NCBI RefSeq assembly: GCF_019464495.1 | Contig: NZ_CP080492.1 | Span: 1,240,001 to 1,304,000, forward strand | Source of the DNA: Leucobacter luti | GTDB lineage: Bacteria > Actinomycetota > Actinomycetes > Actinomycetales > Microbacteriaceae | Length of the DNA stretch: 64,000 nucleotides | Reading direction: 5' to 3' | Shown here: positions 46,343-54,671 of the stretch, in pieces | Layout: every line of letters starts with the position of its first letter | How positions within the stretch are numbered: position 1 is the stretch's first letter | Notes under the pieces: generated by a model | Told to the model about the DNA's origin: nothing | Database searches by the model: none | The model's input: only the letters and a program-made list of their open reading frames with translations | Made by a program: the position numbers and the translations under genes

Positions 46343-49312
46343 CTACTGTGCTGGGGTGTGCACCAGTTCCGCAGCTGCCTCCGTAAGCACACCGGCGACC
46401 CAGTCCTGCGCTGCCTCGGTCGCGTCGATCGGGCCAGCTGCGTCGTGCCGCCCATATTCCCCGATGCGTCTCGCGCCGCACGCCGCGAGCGCCTCGTCAA
46501 TGAGCTCGCTCCCCCGCGAGTAGGTTCGGGTGTAACTGCGATCCCCCAAGCCGAACACTGCGTATCTCAGACCGTCCAAGCGAAGCCCCGCTGCGGCGAG
46601 CGCCTCGTAAAACGGCCGGGCCGCGGCAGGCACTTCCCCATCTCCGTAGGTGGCGCACACCAGAAGCGCGAGCCGATCGGTGCGCAAACGGTCCGGACGG
46701 ACATCCGCAAGATCGAACACCTCCGCGTCTGGCAGCAGCTGTGCCAGGTCCTCCGCGACTAGCTCGGCCCCACCTGACTCGGTGCCGAAATAGATCGAGA
46801 CCGGCACCGACGGGACAGGCTGGGCCCACGAGGCATCCGCTGCGACCGGGTCACAGCTCTGGTCTGCTGCGGCCTCGAGCAGCGCACCGCGCGTGGGCAG
46901 CTTCAGACGGGTGCGGTCCGGTGCGGCGTCGCGGCGTTCGGTGAAGTCGATCCGATTCCACCCAGTGAACCCGATTTCGTGTGGCAACGCAGGAAGCCCG
47001 CTGGCAGCTGTGCCGATGGCCCCCACACGGACATCATCCGCGAGCAATTGCATCAGGCTGCGCGCGTCCGCTCGCTGGTCCGGAATCGTGCCGCGCGGGC
47101 CCTTCCGCAACCACCCCGCGACGTAGAGCCCCGCCTCGATGCGACCGGTGGGAAAGGCTCCGGGTGTGACCGGGGAATCCGCGTTTGCGTCAAAGCCGAT
47201 CGCCGTTATGACGTCGGTAACGCGCAGGCGGACGGCACCGTCGTCGTGAGTGAGGTGCATGAGGTACTCACCGCTATCTCCCTGTTCGATCAGGTGCGGC
47301 CGCGCGCCAAACCACCACTCGATCCGAACGCGCACGTGCTCAGTATCCCCACGTACCGAAGTGGCTGCCTGCAGCTCCCGCACGGCGTCGACGCGCGCAT
47401 CGCGGCCGTCTGCGGGAAGCACTCCCGCGCCGTGGACGACGTGCGCTACTCCCGGCAGCGCAGCCAGTTCGCGCACCATCACGGGATCGCATTTGGCTTC
47501 GCTGGGCATACTTCTGCCGATGAGATGCACCACGCGCACGGACCCAGCGAGCTGGTGGTGGACGGCATCGTCAATATCTGAGCCCGCAAGCCCCGCAGAA
47601 TCCTGCGCGAGCAGCCGAGCGACATCGAGCGCAACGTTCCCGTGCCCGATCACCGCGACGTGTTCTCCGAGCGGCGTCTGTGGCGGCTCGTCCGGGTGCC
47701 GATTCAGGTACCGAGTGACTGCGCCGGCCCCTCGGGCGTACTCGGACCCGGGAGTATCGAGACGTGCGTCGGCGTGCATGCCCGTGGCCAGCACCACCGC
47801 GTCATACCGCGCGCGGAGCTGCGGTAGGGCCACGTCGCGCCCCAACGACACATTGCCCCGAAATGCGACCCCCTCTTGTGTGAATAGGCGGTCGAACTGC
47901 CGGGACACGGCCTTCGTGCCTGGATGGTCCCCCGCCACGCCGGAGCGCAGCAAACCGTATGGGGTCGGGAGATTCTCGAAGACGTCGATGGGGGCAGAGG
48001 GGAAGGCGCGGCGCGCAGCTTGCGCGGTGAAACACCCTGCGGGCCCAGATCCCACGATGGCGATCCTGGGTGCCGGCGCGGCACTCACTGCGGTGGCGGC
48101 CACCGGAGCGGCCTCCTCACCGAGGCCATCCCATGTAACGGGGAGCTTGGTCATCCCGCGGAACACCCACCCTCCAACCTCAGCTGCCTGGCTCCCGGTG
48201 ACGCGCAATCCGCGCAGCCGCTCGAAGAGCAGGGGAAGCCCCACGTCAGCCACCTCGGCCCGGGCGACCCAGGCACCGAGGCACACGTGCACGCCCTTCC
48301 CGAAGGCGAGATGTGGTTTCACCTCACGCCGGAGATCGAAGCGATCCGGATGCTCCCACACCGTTTCGTCCCGGTTCGCGGAGAGGATGCAGATCCCGAG
48401 CCGCGCGCCAGCGGGGAGGCGCACACCTCCGAGATCCACCGCTCTGGTGGTCTGCCGGGAGTACATGCCGATCGGCGCGATCCAACGGATGGACTCATCG
48501 AATGCGGTGTGCCAGAGCGCTGGATCTGAGCGCACCGCGGCCAATTGCTCGGGATTCTGCATGAGCGCCCAGGCCGTTACGCCGAGCGCGTCTCTCGGCT
48601 CGTTGAGCCCCCCACCGATCGTCATTTTGAGATTGGCTCTGATTCGTTCGAGCGGCATTTCATAGTCGGGGATCCGCAGCAGCTGCGAGATCAGCGAGTC
48701 ATTGGGGTTCGTGGCGTGCCAGCGAAGCATGTCGTCGAGCGCGTCATCGACTTCGGCATACGACTGCTCCCCCAGCCGCCACACCTCGGGATCATCGGCG
48801 TAGTTTCCTGTCGCATCGATCATTGTCTGCGACCATCGCTGCAGATCCTCCTGAGTTGAGTTCTCCAGTCCGATGATCTGGCGCAGGTTCTCGGCCGCGT
48901 AGGGGGCTGCAAAATCCCACACGAGGTCTGCTCCGGGACCCTTCTCGATCAGTTCAGCGAGATACCGTTCTGCGTTCGCACGAAACTTGCCTGTCCACAC
49001 GCGCTTCACTGCTCCCGGGCGCAACGCGGGCTGCCACGCCTTCCGTTCGACGTAGTGCTCGGGGTCATCGCGGCGCAGCATGGAGTGGCCCATCGCCCGG
49101 ATCTGGAGCGAGCCCTGCTCGTTTGCGGAGAACACTCCCTGGTCCAGTTCCGTCTCGTGGACGGCCGCGTAGCTCGTCACGAGGTAGCGGTTCACACTCG
49201 GCACCCAGTGCACGCCGCCCTCCGCGCGCAGACGCTCGTAAATGGGGAAGGGGTCGCGGTACAGATCGGGGATCGTCACCCAGTCGGCGACGGGTGCAGT
49301 GGTGCCGGTCAT
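46343..49312 (-). CDS. self-contained cytochrome P450-adrenodoxin reductase-flavodoxin fusion
   Basis: A 989-residue three-module monooxygenase. Residues 1-395 are a P450: ExxR as ESIR (273-276) and the heme loop FGKGVHVCLG with Cys344. Residues 413-800 are an FprA/adrenodoxin-reductase-type domain: FAD site IVGSGPAGC (419-427), NADPH site IGHGNVALDVARLL (555-568), and WLRKGPRGTIPDQRADA (734-750). Residues 836-985 are a flavodoxin: FMN loop YFGTESGGAE (841-850), CATYGDGEVP (886-895), VFGLGDRSYT (919-928). Electrons can thus pass NADPH-FAD-FMN-heme in one chain. ATG 49312 has GAGGAAG upstream. The I helix (GGGLNEPRD, 233-241) lacks the usual acid-alcohol pair. The substrate is unknown; the divergent HtaA, LysR and MHS genes suggest a catabolic role. 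Confidence 0.92.
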   Translation of the reverse strand: MTGTTAPVADWVTIPDLYRDPFPIYERLRAEGGVHWVPSVNRYLVTSYAAVHETELDQGVFSANEQGSLQIRAMGHSMLRRDDPEHYVERKAWQPALRPGAVKRVWTGKFRANAERYLAELIEKGPGADLVWDFAAPYAAENLRQIIGLENSTQEDLQRWSQTMIDATGNYADDPEVWRLGEQSYAEVDDALDDMLRWHATNPNDSLISQLLRIPDYEMPLERIRANLKMTIGGGLNEPRDALGVTAWALMQNPEQLAAVRSDPALWHTAFDESIRWIAPIGMYSRQTTRAVDLGGVRLPAGARLGICILSANRDETVWEHPDRFDLRREVKPHLAFGKGVHVCLGAWVARAEVADVGLPLLFERLRGLRVTGSQAAEVGGWVFRGMTKLPVTWDGLGEEAAPVAATAVSAAPAPRIAIVGSGPAGCFTAQAARRAFPSAPIDVFENLPTPYGLLRSGVAGDHPGTKAVSRQFDRLFTQEGVAFRGNVSLGRDVALPQLRARYDAVVLATGMHADARLDTPGSEYARGAGAVTRYLNRHPDEPPQTPLGEHVAVIGHGNVALDVARLLAQDSAGLAGSDIDDAVHHQLAGSVRVVHLIGRSMPSEAKCDPVMVRELAALPGVAHVVHGAGVLPADGRDARVDAVRELQAATSVRGDTEHVRVRIEWWFGARPHLIEQGDSGEYLMHLTHDDGAVRLRVTDVITAIGFDANADSPVTPGAFPTGRIEAGLYVAGWLRKGPRGTIPDQRADARSLMQLLADDVRVGAIGTAASGLPALPHEIGFTGWNRIDFTERRDAAPDRTRLKLPTRGALLEAAADQSCDPVAADASWAQPVPSVPVSIYFGTESGGAELVAEDLAQLLPDAEVFDLADVRPDRLRTDRLALLVCATYGDGEVPAAARPFYEALAAAGLRLDGLRYAVFGLGDRSYTRTYSRGSELIDEALAACGARRIGEYGRHDAAGPIDATEAAQDWVAGVLTEAAAELVHTPAQ

Positions 49313-49404
49313 GTCACTTCCTCGTGATTCGTGTGGGCGGAAGGCCGCGCTCGATCCGCAGCTCGTCTTCTGAGTATGGAGAATCTCAAAGCAAGGCAAA
49401 AGCG

Positions 49405-49426
49405 GAATTATCTGGCCTATCAATTC
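49405..49426. promoter_or_regulatory. putative LysR operator in divergent promoter
   Basis: GAATT (49405-49409) and AATTC (49422-49426) form an inverted repeat with 12-nt spacing, in an AT-rich patch of the 136-nt gap between the P450 fusion and the HtaA gene. The size and placement suit a LysR-type regulator. Confidence 0.45.
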
Positions 49427-49448
49427 GGTTTCATGTGAGAATGAGCGC

Positions 49449-49922
49449 ATGCAAAGCGATGGCGCTGGTGGCAGCCACCTCGAGTGGGGCATCAAGGAGT
49501 CTCTGATCACCTACGTGCGGGACATGCCAGATGGTGTGGTCAGCACGATCGATCCGGCCACTGAGACGGACACCGGCTTTCGTTTCGCAGCCAGCACGGT
49601 GCCTGCGGCTGCCGCGGAGTTGCGTTTCTCCGGCACAGTGACGCTGACCGGGCACAGCGGAATGCTCCGGATCGTCATCGCGGACCCCTGGCTGGAACCA
49701 CTTTCCACGAGCCAAAGTGCCTGGCTCCTCACGATCGCAGATCCGTTTGCACCCGGGGCCCGGCTCGAGTTCGCCAGCCTGGGCCAAGTCACTCGCGATG
49801 CCACCGGGTCACTCGTGGGATCGGGGACTGAGCTCACCGCAGCGGGGAGCGAGCTCTTTCTCGCTGGCCCGTACGCCCCCGGCACACTTCTCGCTGACCC
49901 TGTCGTGCGCGAGATCCGATGA
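49449..49922 (+). CDS. stand-alone HtaA-domain protein
   Basis: At 157 residues it is one HtaA domain from end to end: LEWGIKESLITYVRD (11-25), a TDTGFRFAAS block, ELRFSGTVTLTGHSGMLRIV (about 57-76) and the closing LTAAGSELFLAGPYAPGT. HtaA domains bind heme in corynebacterial cell-surface proteins (HtaA, HtaB). Here no signal peptide or membrane anchor is visible, so the protein should be cytoplasmic. It overlaps the LysR gene (ATGA) and is divergent from the P450 fusion. This suggests heme delivery to the P450 or a sensory role, both inferences. Confidence 0.82.
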   Translation: MQSDGAGGSHLEWGIKESLITYVRDMPDGVVSTIDPATETDTGFRFAASTVPAAAAELRFSGTVTLTGHSGMLRIVIADPWLEPLSTSQSAWLLTIADPFAPGARLEFASLGQVTRDATGSLVGSGTELTAAGSELFLAGPYAPGTLLADPVVREIR

Positions 49923-50848
49923 GCTCCAGCGAAGCTGCGCTGCCCGCATTCACGCTGCGACAGCTCGCCTACCTCACGGCCGCGGCAGATGAGGGCACGA
50001 TCGCCGCAGCGGCCGCAGCGCTGCGAATCTCACCGTCAGCCATGTCCGACGCCATCACCGAGCTGGAGACGGTGATGGGTGAGCAGCTCTGCATTCGGCG
50101 TCGTGCACACGGGCTGACGCTGACCCCGGTGGGGGAACACCTGCTGCGCCACGCACGGCGCATTCTCGCAGAGGCTGAAGAGCTGAGCCGAATGATCGGC
50201 GGAAACGGCCGCCTCGCAGGCCCCATAGTGGTCGGCTGCTATCCGACACTCGCGCCCACCGTCTTCCCCCCGCTTCTGCAAGACTTTGCAGCGCTGCATC
50301 CGGAGATCGAACTCTCGATCAAAGAAGCCACTCAGGATCAGTTGGCGGACGATCTGACTTCTGGGCGCATCGATGTCGCCGTCGTCTACGACATGCTTCT
50401 TCCCGCGCACGCGCACCGCGCGCGCCTCTACGAGCTGCGAGCTCACGCACTGTTCGCGGCTGGGCACCCACTCGCGAGCCGAGCGGAGGTTCGATTGGAG
50501 GAACTCGGAGAACTCGACATGGTGCTCCTCGACGCGCAGCCCTCCAGTGAGCACACACTCTCGCTCTTTGCGGAACACGGTCTCGTCCCCAAGATCCGGC
50601 ACCGCACTGCCAGCTACGAAGTCGTGCGGACGCTGGTCGCGCGTGGGCTCGGCTACGGCATTCTCGTCTCTCGGGTCGCGAACCCGAACAGCAATGAGGG
50701 TCTACCGCTGGTCTCCAAGTCGATAGCGCCCGCAGTCCGACCGGTTGGCGTGAGCATGATCTGGGCTCCTGACCGCCCACTCCCCGCGCGCACTCACGCG
50801 TTGATCGAGTTCGCGCAGGGAGTGAACTGGCCGGCCACAGATCTGTAA
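49919..50848 (+). CDS. LysR family transcriptional regulator
   Basis: The 309-residue regulator has an N-terminal winged HTH (TLRQLAYLTAAADEGTIAAA then LRISPSAMSDAITELE, residues 10-50). A two-lobed effector domain (GPIVVGCYPTLAPTVFPPLL, ELDMVLLDAQPSSEH) follows. It is cotranscribed with the HtaA gene and convergent with the MHS transporter. It most likely controls the divergent P450 promoter in response to the substrate or a product. Confidence 0.92.
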   Translation: MSSSEAALPAFTLRQLAYLTAAADEGTIAAAAAALRISPSAMSDAITELETVMGEQLCIRRRAHGLTLTPVGEHLLRHARRILAEAEELSRMIGGNGRLAGPIVVGCYPTLAPTVFPPLLQDFAALHPEIELSIKEATQDQLADDLTSGRIDVAVVYDMLLPAHAHRARLYELRAHALFAAGHPLASRAEVRLEELGELDMVLLDAQPSSEHTLSLFAEHGLVPKIRHRTASYEVVRTLVARGLGYGILVSRVANPNSNEGLPLVSKSIAPAVRPVGVSMIWAPDRPLPARTHALIEFAQGVNWPATDL

Positions 50849-50861
50849 CGCAACCGTCTTG

Positions 50862-50879
50862 ACGGGCCCCAGAGCCCGT
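50862..50879. terminator. short bidirectional hairpin between LysR gene and transporter
   Basis: ACGGGC (50862-50867) pairs with GCCCGT (50874-50879), spanning the 30-nt gap between the two convergent stop codons. Confidence 0.55.
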
Positions 50880-52225
50880 TAGCGCACTGGGGCTGGGGCC
50901 TCAGCCTCCGCCTGCACCACGTCGCGCTCGATCAGTGGCCGCCCCCACCGATCCTTGATCACCAGCAGTGCGACGATGGAGACCACTGCCATCAACGCGA
51001 GGTAGATCGAAACCGATCCGATCCAACCGGTGCTCTGCTGAAGCCAGGTGGCAATCGTGGGCGCGAAGGCACCGCCAAGGATCGCTCCAAGCGCGTACGA
51101 GAGCGAGACGCCCGAGTAGCGCAGGTGCGAGGGGAAGATCTCAGCAAAGTACGCGGCCTGAGGCCCGTATGTGAGGCCGGTGGAAAGCATCCACGCGCAG
51201 AGTGAGATCAAGACCATTGCAACGATCTGTGTGTCGACCAACATGAACAGCGGGAAGGCCCACAGGATTTGCAGCGCGTACCCGAGCAGATAGACGTTGC
51301 GCCGGCTCTTCCACCGATCTGAGAGCCAGCCGCCGAGCAGCGTCGTCATGGCCCACACGGCGGATGCCGCAGTGACGCACCACAGCACGGCCGTGCGATC
51401 CATCTCGTGCACTGTGGTGGCATATGAGAGCACGTACCCCCCAGTGGACATGTAGCCAGCGGCGTTGTTCCCAGCGAAGGTCAGTGCAGCAAGAATGACC
51501 AGCCACCAGTGCTTCCGCAACAGTTCAACGAGTGGCATCTTGGCCCGTGCTTTGTGCTCACGCAATTCGAGGAACACCGGGCTCTCCTCGACGGATCGTC
51601 GAATGAAGTACCCCACCACCAACAGCACGACACCGAGGAGGAACGGAATCCGCCAGCCCACTTCGAGGAAGCCCTCGAGACCAAATGCTGCAGTGGTGAT
51701 GGCGAGCACCCCGGAAGCGAGCAGCATGCCGATCGGAACCCCGAGCTGAGGTGCGGAACCGTAGAGTCCACGCTTACCCTCGGGGGCGTGCTCGACTGCC
51801 ATGAGTGCCGCCCCGCCCCACTCCCCGCCCGCTGAGAAGCCCTGCAGGATCCGGAGCAGCACGAGCAGGATGGGCGCGAGGAGGCCCGCTTGCTCATACG
51901 TCGGGAGCAGCCCGATAAGAGTGGTGGCCGCCCCCATCAGCACCAGCGTGGCCACGAGCATCGCCCGCCGTCCGACGCGATCACCGAGGTGTCCTGCCAC
52001 AATCGCGCCGAGCGGCCGAAACAGGAAGCTGATCCCGACCGTGGCGAACGAGACGAGCAGCGCAGCCTGTGCTCCCAGCGGTTCAAAGAACAGCTGGGCG
52101 AACACGAGCGCTGCCGTGTTCGCGTAGATGAAAAAGTCATACCATTCAATCGTGGTGCCGATCATCGTGGCGACTGCGACTCGACGCCCTTCATTCCGTG
52201 GGCGCACCTTCACCGGTGAAGACAT
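50879..52225 (-). CDS. MHS family MFS transporter
   Basis: The 448-residue, 12-helix metabolite:proton symporter resembles ShiA/KgtP/ProP. Signature blocks are TMIGTTIEWYDFFIYANTAA (residues about 19-38), LFRPLGAIVAGHLGDRVGRR (motif A), RILQGFSAGGEWGGAALMAV and the SVEESPVFLELREHKA loop. Members import organic acids such as shikimate, oxoglutarate, citrate and aromatic acids. ATG 52225 has AAAGGAG 9 nt upstream. As the only transporter beside the P450 cluster it probably imports that cluster's substrate. Confidence 0.9.
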   Translation of the reverse strand: MSSPVKVRPRNEGRRVAVATMIGTTIEWYDFFIYANTAALVFAQLFFEPLGAQAALLVSFATVGISFLFRPLGAIVAGHLGDRVGRRAMLVATLVLMGAATTLIGLLPTYEQAGLLAPILLVLLRILQGFSAGGEWGGAALMAVEHAPEGKRGLYGSAPQLGVPIGMLLASGVLAITTAAFGLEGFLEVGWRIPFLLGVVLLVVGYFIRRSVEESPVFLELREHKARAKMPLVELLRKHWWLVILAALTFAGNNAAGYMSTGGYVLSYATTVHEMDRTAVLWCVTAASAVWAMTTLLGGWLSDRWKSRRNVYLLGYALQILWAFPLFMLVDTQIVAMVLISLCAWMLSTGLTYGPQAAYFAEIFPSHLRYSGVSLSYALGAILGGAFAPTIATWLQQSTGWIGSVSIYLALMAVVSIVALLVIKDRWGRPLIERDVVQAEAEAPAPVR

Positions 52226-52477
52226 GTACACGACTCCTTTGTCTGATGTGTCTGCTGAGTTCACCGCGGCTGAGCTACGGGACTGGACACAGCATGCTGC
52301 GCGCGACTTCAACGCGTCAAACGGATTTATCTGCATAAGAAGTTCGGTTTGATCGTCGTTAGCTCGGGCTTCTCCTCCCTTCCACGACTGTTCTCGCTCG
52401 CGCCAGGAACGACCGACTCGCCCGGCCGGCCGCCATCGATTTCCGTTTCACCCCCGGAGTCACGTATGCTTTTCCGC

Positions 52478-52565
52478 GGTGACGTGTCCGAGCGGCCGAA
52501 GGTGCGACTCTCGAAAAGTCGTGTAGGGTAACCCCCTACCGTGGGTTCAAATCCCACCGTCACCG
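52478..52565 (+). tRNA. tRNA-Ser (CGA)
   Basis: The acceptor stem GGTGACG (52478-52484) pairs with CGTCACC (52558-52564), discriminator G, and CCA is encoded at 52566-52568. The anticodon stem CGACT/AGTCG encloses the loop CTCGAAA with anticodon CGA (52512-52514), reading UCG. A long variable arm (GTAGGG/CCCTAC) and T loop GTTCAAATC identify a serine tRNA. Its 3' half borders the prophage, the usual integration site. Confidence 0.95.
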
Positions 52566-52570
52566 CCAGT

Positions 52571-52624
52571 AGAAACCCCCGCAGATCCCTTTCCAGCATT
52601 GGGATCGCGAGGGTTTCTCTTTTT
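52571..52624 (+). terminator. rho-independent terminator of tRNA-Ser
   Basis: AGAAACCC.CGC.GATCCC (52571-52589) folds on GGGATCGCG.GGGTTTCT (52601-52618) and is followed by a CTTTTT run. It lies directly after the tRNA. Confidence 0.9.
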
Positions 52625-52739
52625 GCTCAGACGAGGCGCTTGCCCACTTTTGCCCAAAGGTGAGAAACCCCGAAGTTCCGCAGCCGATTCTTGGCCGCGG
52701 AACTTTCTGTGATTCCGGGGGCGAGATACGCGAGACGCT

Positions 52740-52901
52740 TCAGTGACCCCGCTTCGCATCGAGGAACGGATCGACCTCCTCATCGAGTTTCTGAGCGACA
52801 GAATCGAGATCATCGGCGAACTGGTCCGCGTAGGTATTTATTGTCATCGCTGCCGCCATGGGCCGGACTATGTGCTGCACGGTGGTCGAGGGGATGTAGC
52901 C
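52740..52901 (-). pseudogene. integrase C-terminal remnant
   Basis: Fifty-three codons before a TGA at 52742 read as the tail of a phage tyrosine integrase: VQHIVRPMAAAMTINTYADQ, with the nucleophile Tyr, then ADDLDSVAQKLDE as in many actinophage integrases. The His-bearing GHASAAMT element is corrupted to RPMAAAMT and an in-frame stop lies at 52902, so the rest of the gene is gone. Its position beside tRNA-Ser and its orientation are what an integrase should have. Confidence 0.7.
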
Positions 52902-52929
52902 TCAGGCGTCGTTCACGCCGACGCTGTAG

Positions 52930-53706
52930 CCGTCACTGAACGCGATGATCGGCGGTCTCAGGCCGAAGTCGTTGTACACGGTCGCGGCTCGCTCAGGTGG
53001 TGGCAAGTCGTTCATTGGCTTACAGCTCGTTCAGCATGTCGCGGAGCTTGGCGGACGGGTCGGGTACCTCTCTCTTGAGATGACCGAGAGGGAACTGCTC
53101 AAGCGTCTGATCTCGATGATGCAGGGAGTCCACCAGGGTGCCCTGCAGAACCATAAGCTCACCGCGAGCGGGTGGGCAACTGTCAAAGCCGCCGAGGCCA
53201 CGATTCAGGCGCTCCCGCTCGAGGCGTACGATCGGCCCGGCGCACGCTTCGAGGACATCACCGGCTTTGCAAACGCTCTGCACCGGAAAGGGGATCTGCG
53301 GCTGATCGCGATCGGTTACCTCGGCCTCGTGAAGTCTCCTCCGGGTTCGGCGTCTCGTCAGCAGGACCTTGAGGACTGAGCGAACGCCAGTAAGCAGCTC
53401 GCGAAGCATCTCGACTGCTCGGTGCTGATCCTCGAGCTGCTCAACCGCAACGTGACGAACCGCCCAAACCCGCGCCCGATCATCTCTAATTTGCGCGGAT
53501 CCGCCTGACTTGAACACGCATCTGATGCGGTCGCGCTCATGCACCGCGGCGAGGAACAGACCGGCGGAAAGCTCGTCAAGACCTCCGACGTGGAGTTCAT
53601 CACCGCGAAGAACCGACAAGGGGAATCCGGAACCAGGACGCTCCGCTTCGAGGGGCAGTTCGCACGCATCGTCCAGAAGGAACACGAAACCACCGGCTCT
53701 GCTTGA
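52930..53706 (+). pseudogene. DnaB-like replicative helicase remnant
   Basis: One frame encodes the helicase ATPase domain: PSLNAMIGGLRPKSLYTVAA, P-loop AARSGGGKSFIGLQLVQHVA, LSLEMTERELLKRLISMMQG, then CSVLILELLNRN and the KNRQGE-like motif in FITAKNRQGESGTRTLRFEG. Nonsense codons at 53377-53379 and 53506-53508 interrupt it, and the N-terminal domain is missing before a TAG at 52927. Unlike the chromosomal frameshifts these are substitutions, so I read this as genuine decay. Confidence 0.85.
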
Positions 53707-53725
53707 GCCGGGAGAGGTATAGATC

Positions 53726-54274
53726 ATGGCCGGAGAACCACTCATCACCGTTGCTGGAAATCTCGTCGCGGACCGGGAGCCGCGGGTATCGCAGGGAGGT
53801 AAGCCCTGGGTGACGTTCCGTATCGCGAGCACGCCGCGCGTTCGCGATCGCCAATCGGGCGACTGGTCGGACGGCGAAGCGTTGTGGCTCGGTTGCCGCG
53901 CGTACGGAGAGTACGCCGACAACATTGCCGCTTCGCTTACGAAGGGCGCACGTGTCATCGTGCAGGGTCGTCTCACGCAGCACATCTACACCGACAACCA
54001 TGGACAGCAGCGCACCTCCCTCGACCTTGAGGTGGAAGAAATCGGGCCGTCGCTCCGCTACGCCACGACGTCAATCACGCGGGCCGGATCCGGTGGGCCT
54101 GCCGGTGGCGGCTTCGCGAGCCAGGGTTACGGGCAGCAGCCGGCGTACGGGCAGACCGACGGCGGCGGGTACGGCGCTGCACAGGGACAATCAGCGTGGG
54201 GAAGACCGGCCGCAGAACAGCAAGCAGAAGCCGCGGCGACCACCGACGGTTTCGACGATGAGCAGCCGTTCTAA
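53726..54274 (+). CDS. ssb: phage single-stranded DNA-binding protein
   Basis: The 182-residue OB-fold protein starts EPLITVAGNLVADREPRVSQ and continues with GDWSDGEALWLGCRAYGEYA and GARVIVQGRLTQHIYTDNHG, as in actinobacterial SSBs. A Gly/Gln/Tyr-rich tail ends in the acidic DGFDDEQPF tip used for partner binding. It covers ssDNA during phage replication or recombination. It overlaps the next gene by one base (TAATG). Confidence 0.93.
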   Translation: MAGEPLITVAGNLVADREPRVSQGGKPWVTFRIASTPRVRDRQSGDWSDGEALWLGCRAYGEYADNIAASLTKGARVIVQGRLTQHIYTDNHGQQRTSLDLEVEEIGPSLRYATTSITRAGSGGPAGGGFASQGYGQQPAYGQTDGGGYGAAQGQSAWGRPAAEQQAEAAATTDGFDDEQPF

Positions 54275-54519
54275 TGGCGATCAGCGAGAAGATCACCATC
54301 GAGATCGCCTCGGTCGTGGTCTCCGACGAATACCGGGTTGAGCTCCGTCAGGAAAAGAAGCTCACCGCGTACTCGTCCCAACAGGCCCGCGATCTCGCTC
54401 TCGAACTCATCGAGGCCGCCGAGCGCGCCGACGCGGCGATCGCGGAGGACATGGAAGTGCGCAGCATCCGGCAGTTGCGCGAGCAGCTCATGACACCTCG
54501 TGGCGAGGTTGTGCTGTGA
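54274..54519 (+). CDS. hypothetical phage protein, 81 residues
   Basis: A small acidic protein with a beta-rich start (KITIEIASVVVSDEYRVELR) and a helix (SSQQARDLALELIEAAERAD). No family recognised. It is coupled by overlap to ssb upstream and to the 51-residue gene downstream. Confidence 0.7.
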   Translation: MAISEKITIEIASVVVSDEYRVELRQEKKLTAYSSQQARDLALELIEAAERADAAIAEDMEVRSIRQLREQLMTPRGEVVL

Positions 54520-54671
54520 AGACGGCAGACCGAAAGTGCATGGCAGGGGACCGTCCCCGCCGGGCGTACTGCGGGCGCACCGGAACCCCGGTTGTGCCCG
54601 CGCCACAGGCGACATGCAAGGACTGCCTCGCCGCGTTCCGTGCCGACATCAGACAGGAGAAGAACGAATGA
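54516..54671 (+). CDS. tiny zinc-finger-like phage protein, 51 residues
   Basis: GTG 54516 overlaps the previous stop (GTGA), and its TGA overlaps the methyltransferase ATG (ATGA), which supports a real coupled gene. It is basic, with Cys pairs spaced like a zinc ribbon (RKC, YCGRTG, TCKDCLAAF). Such small Cys-rich proteins are common in actinophage early regions. Function unknown. Confidence 0.65.
   Translation: MKTADRKCMAGDRPRRAYCGRTGTPVVPAPQATCKDCLAAFRADIRQEKNE

Noticed and set aside
52327..52599. 90-codon minus-strand frame over tRNA-Ser
   Set aside because: It overlaps the tRNA and its terminator and has no RBS or homologous character.
53377..53508. Stop-codon readthrough in the helicase gene
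   Set aside because: Two separate TGA codons plus loss of the N-terminal domain indicate decay; there is no sign of selenocysteine or recoding elements.
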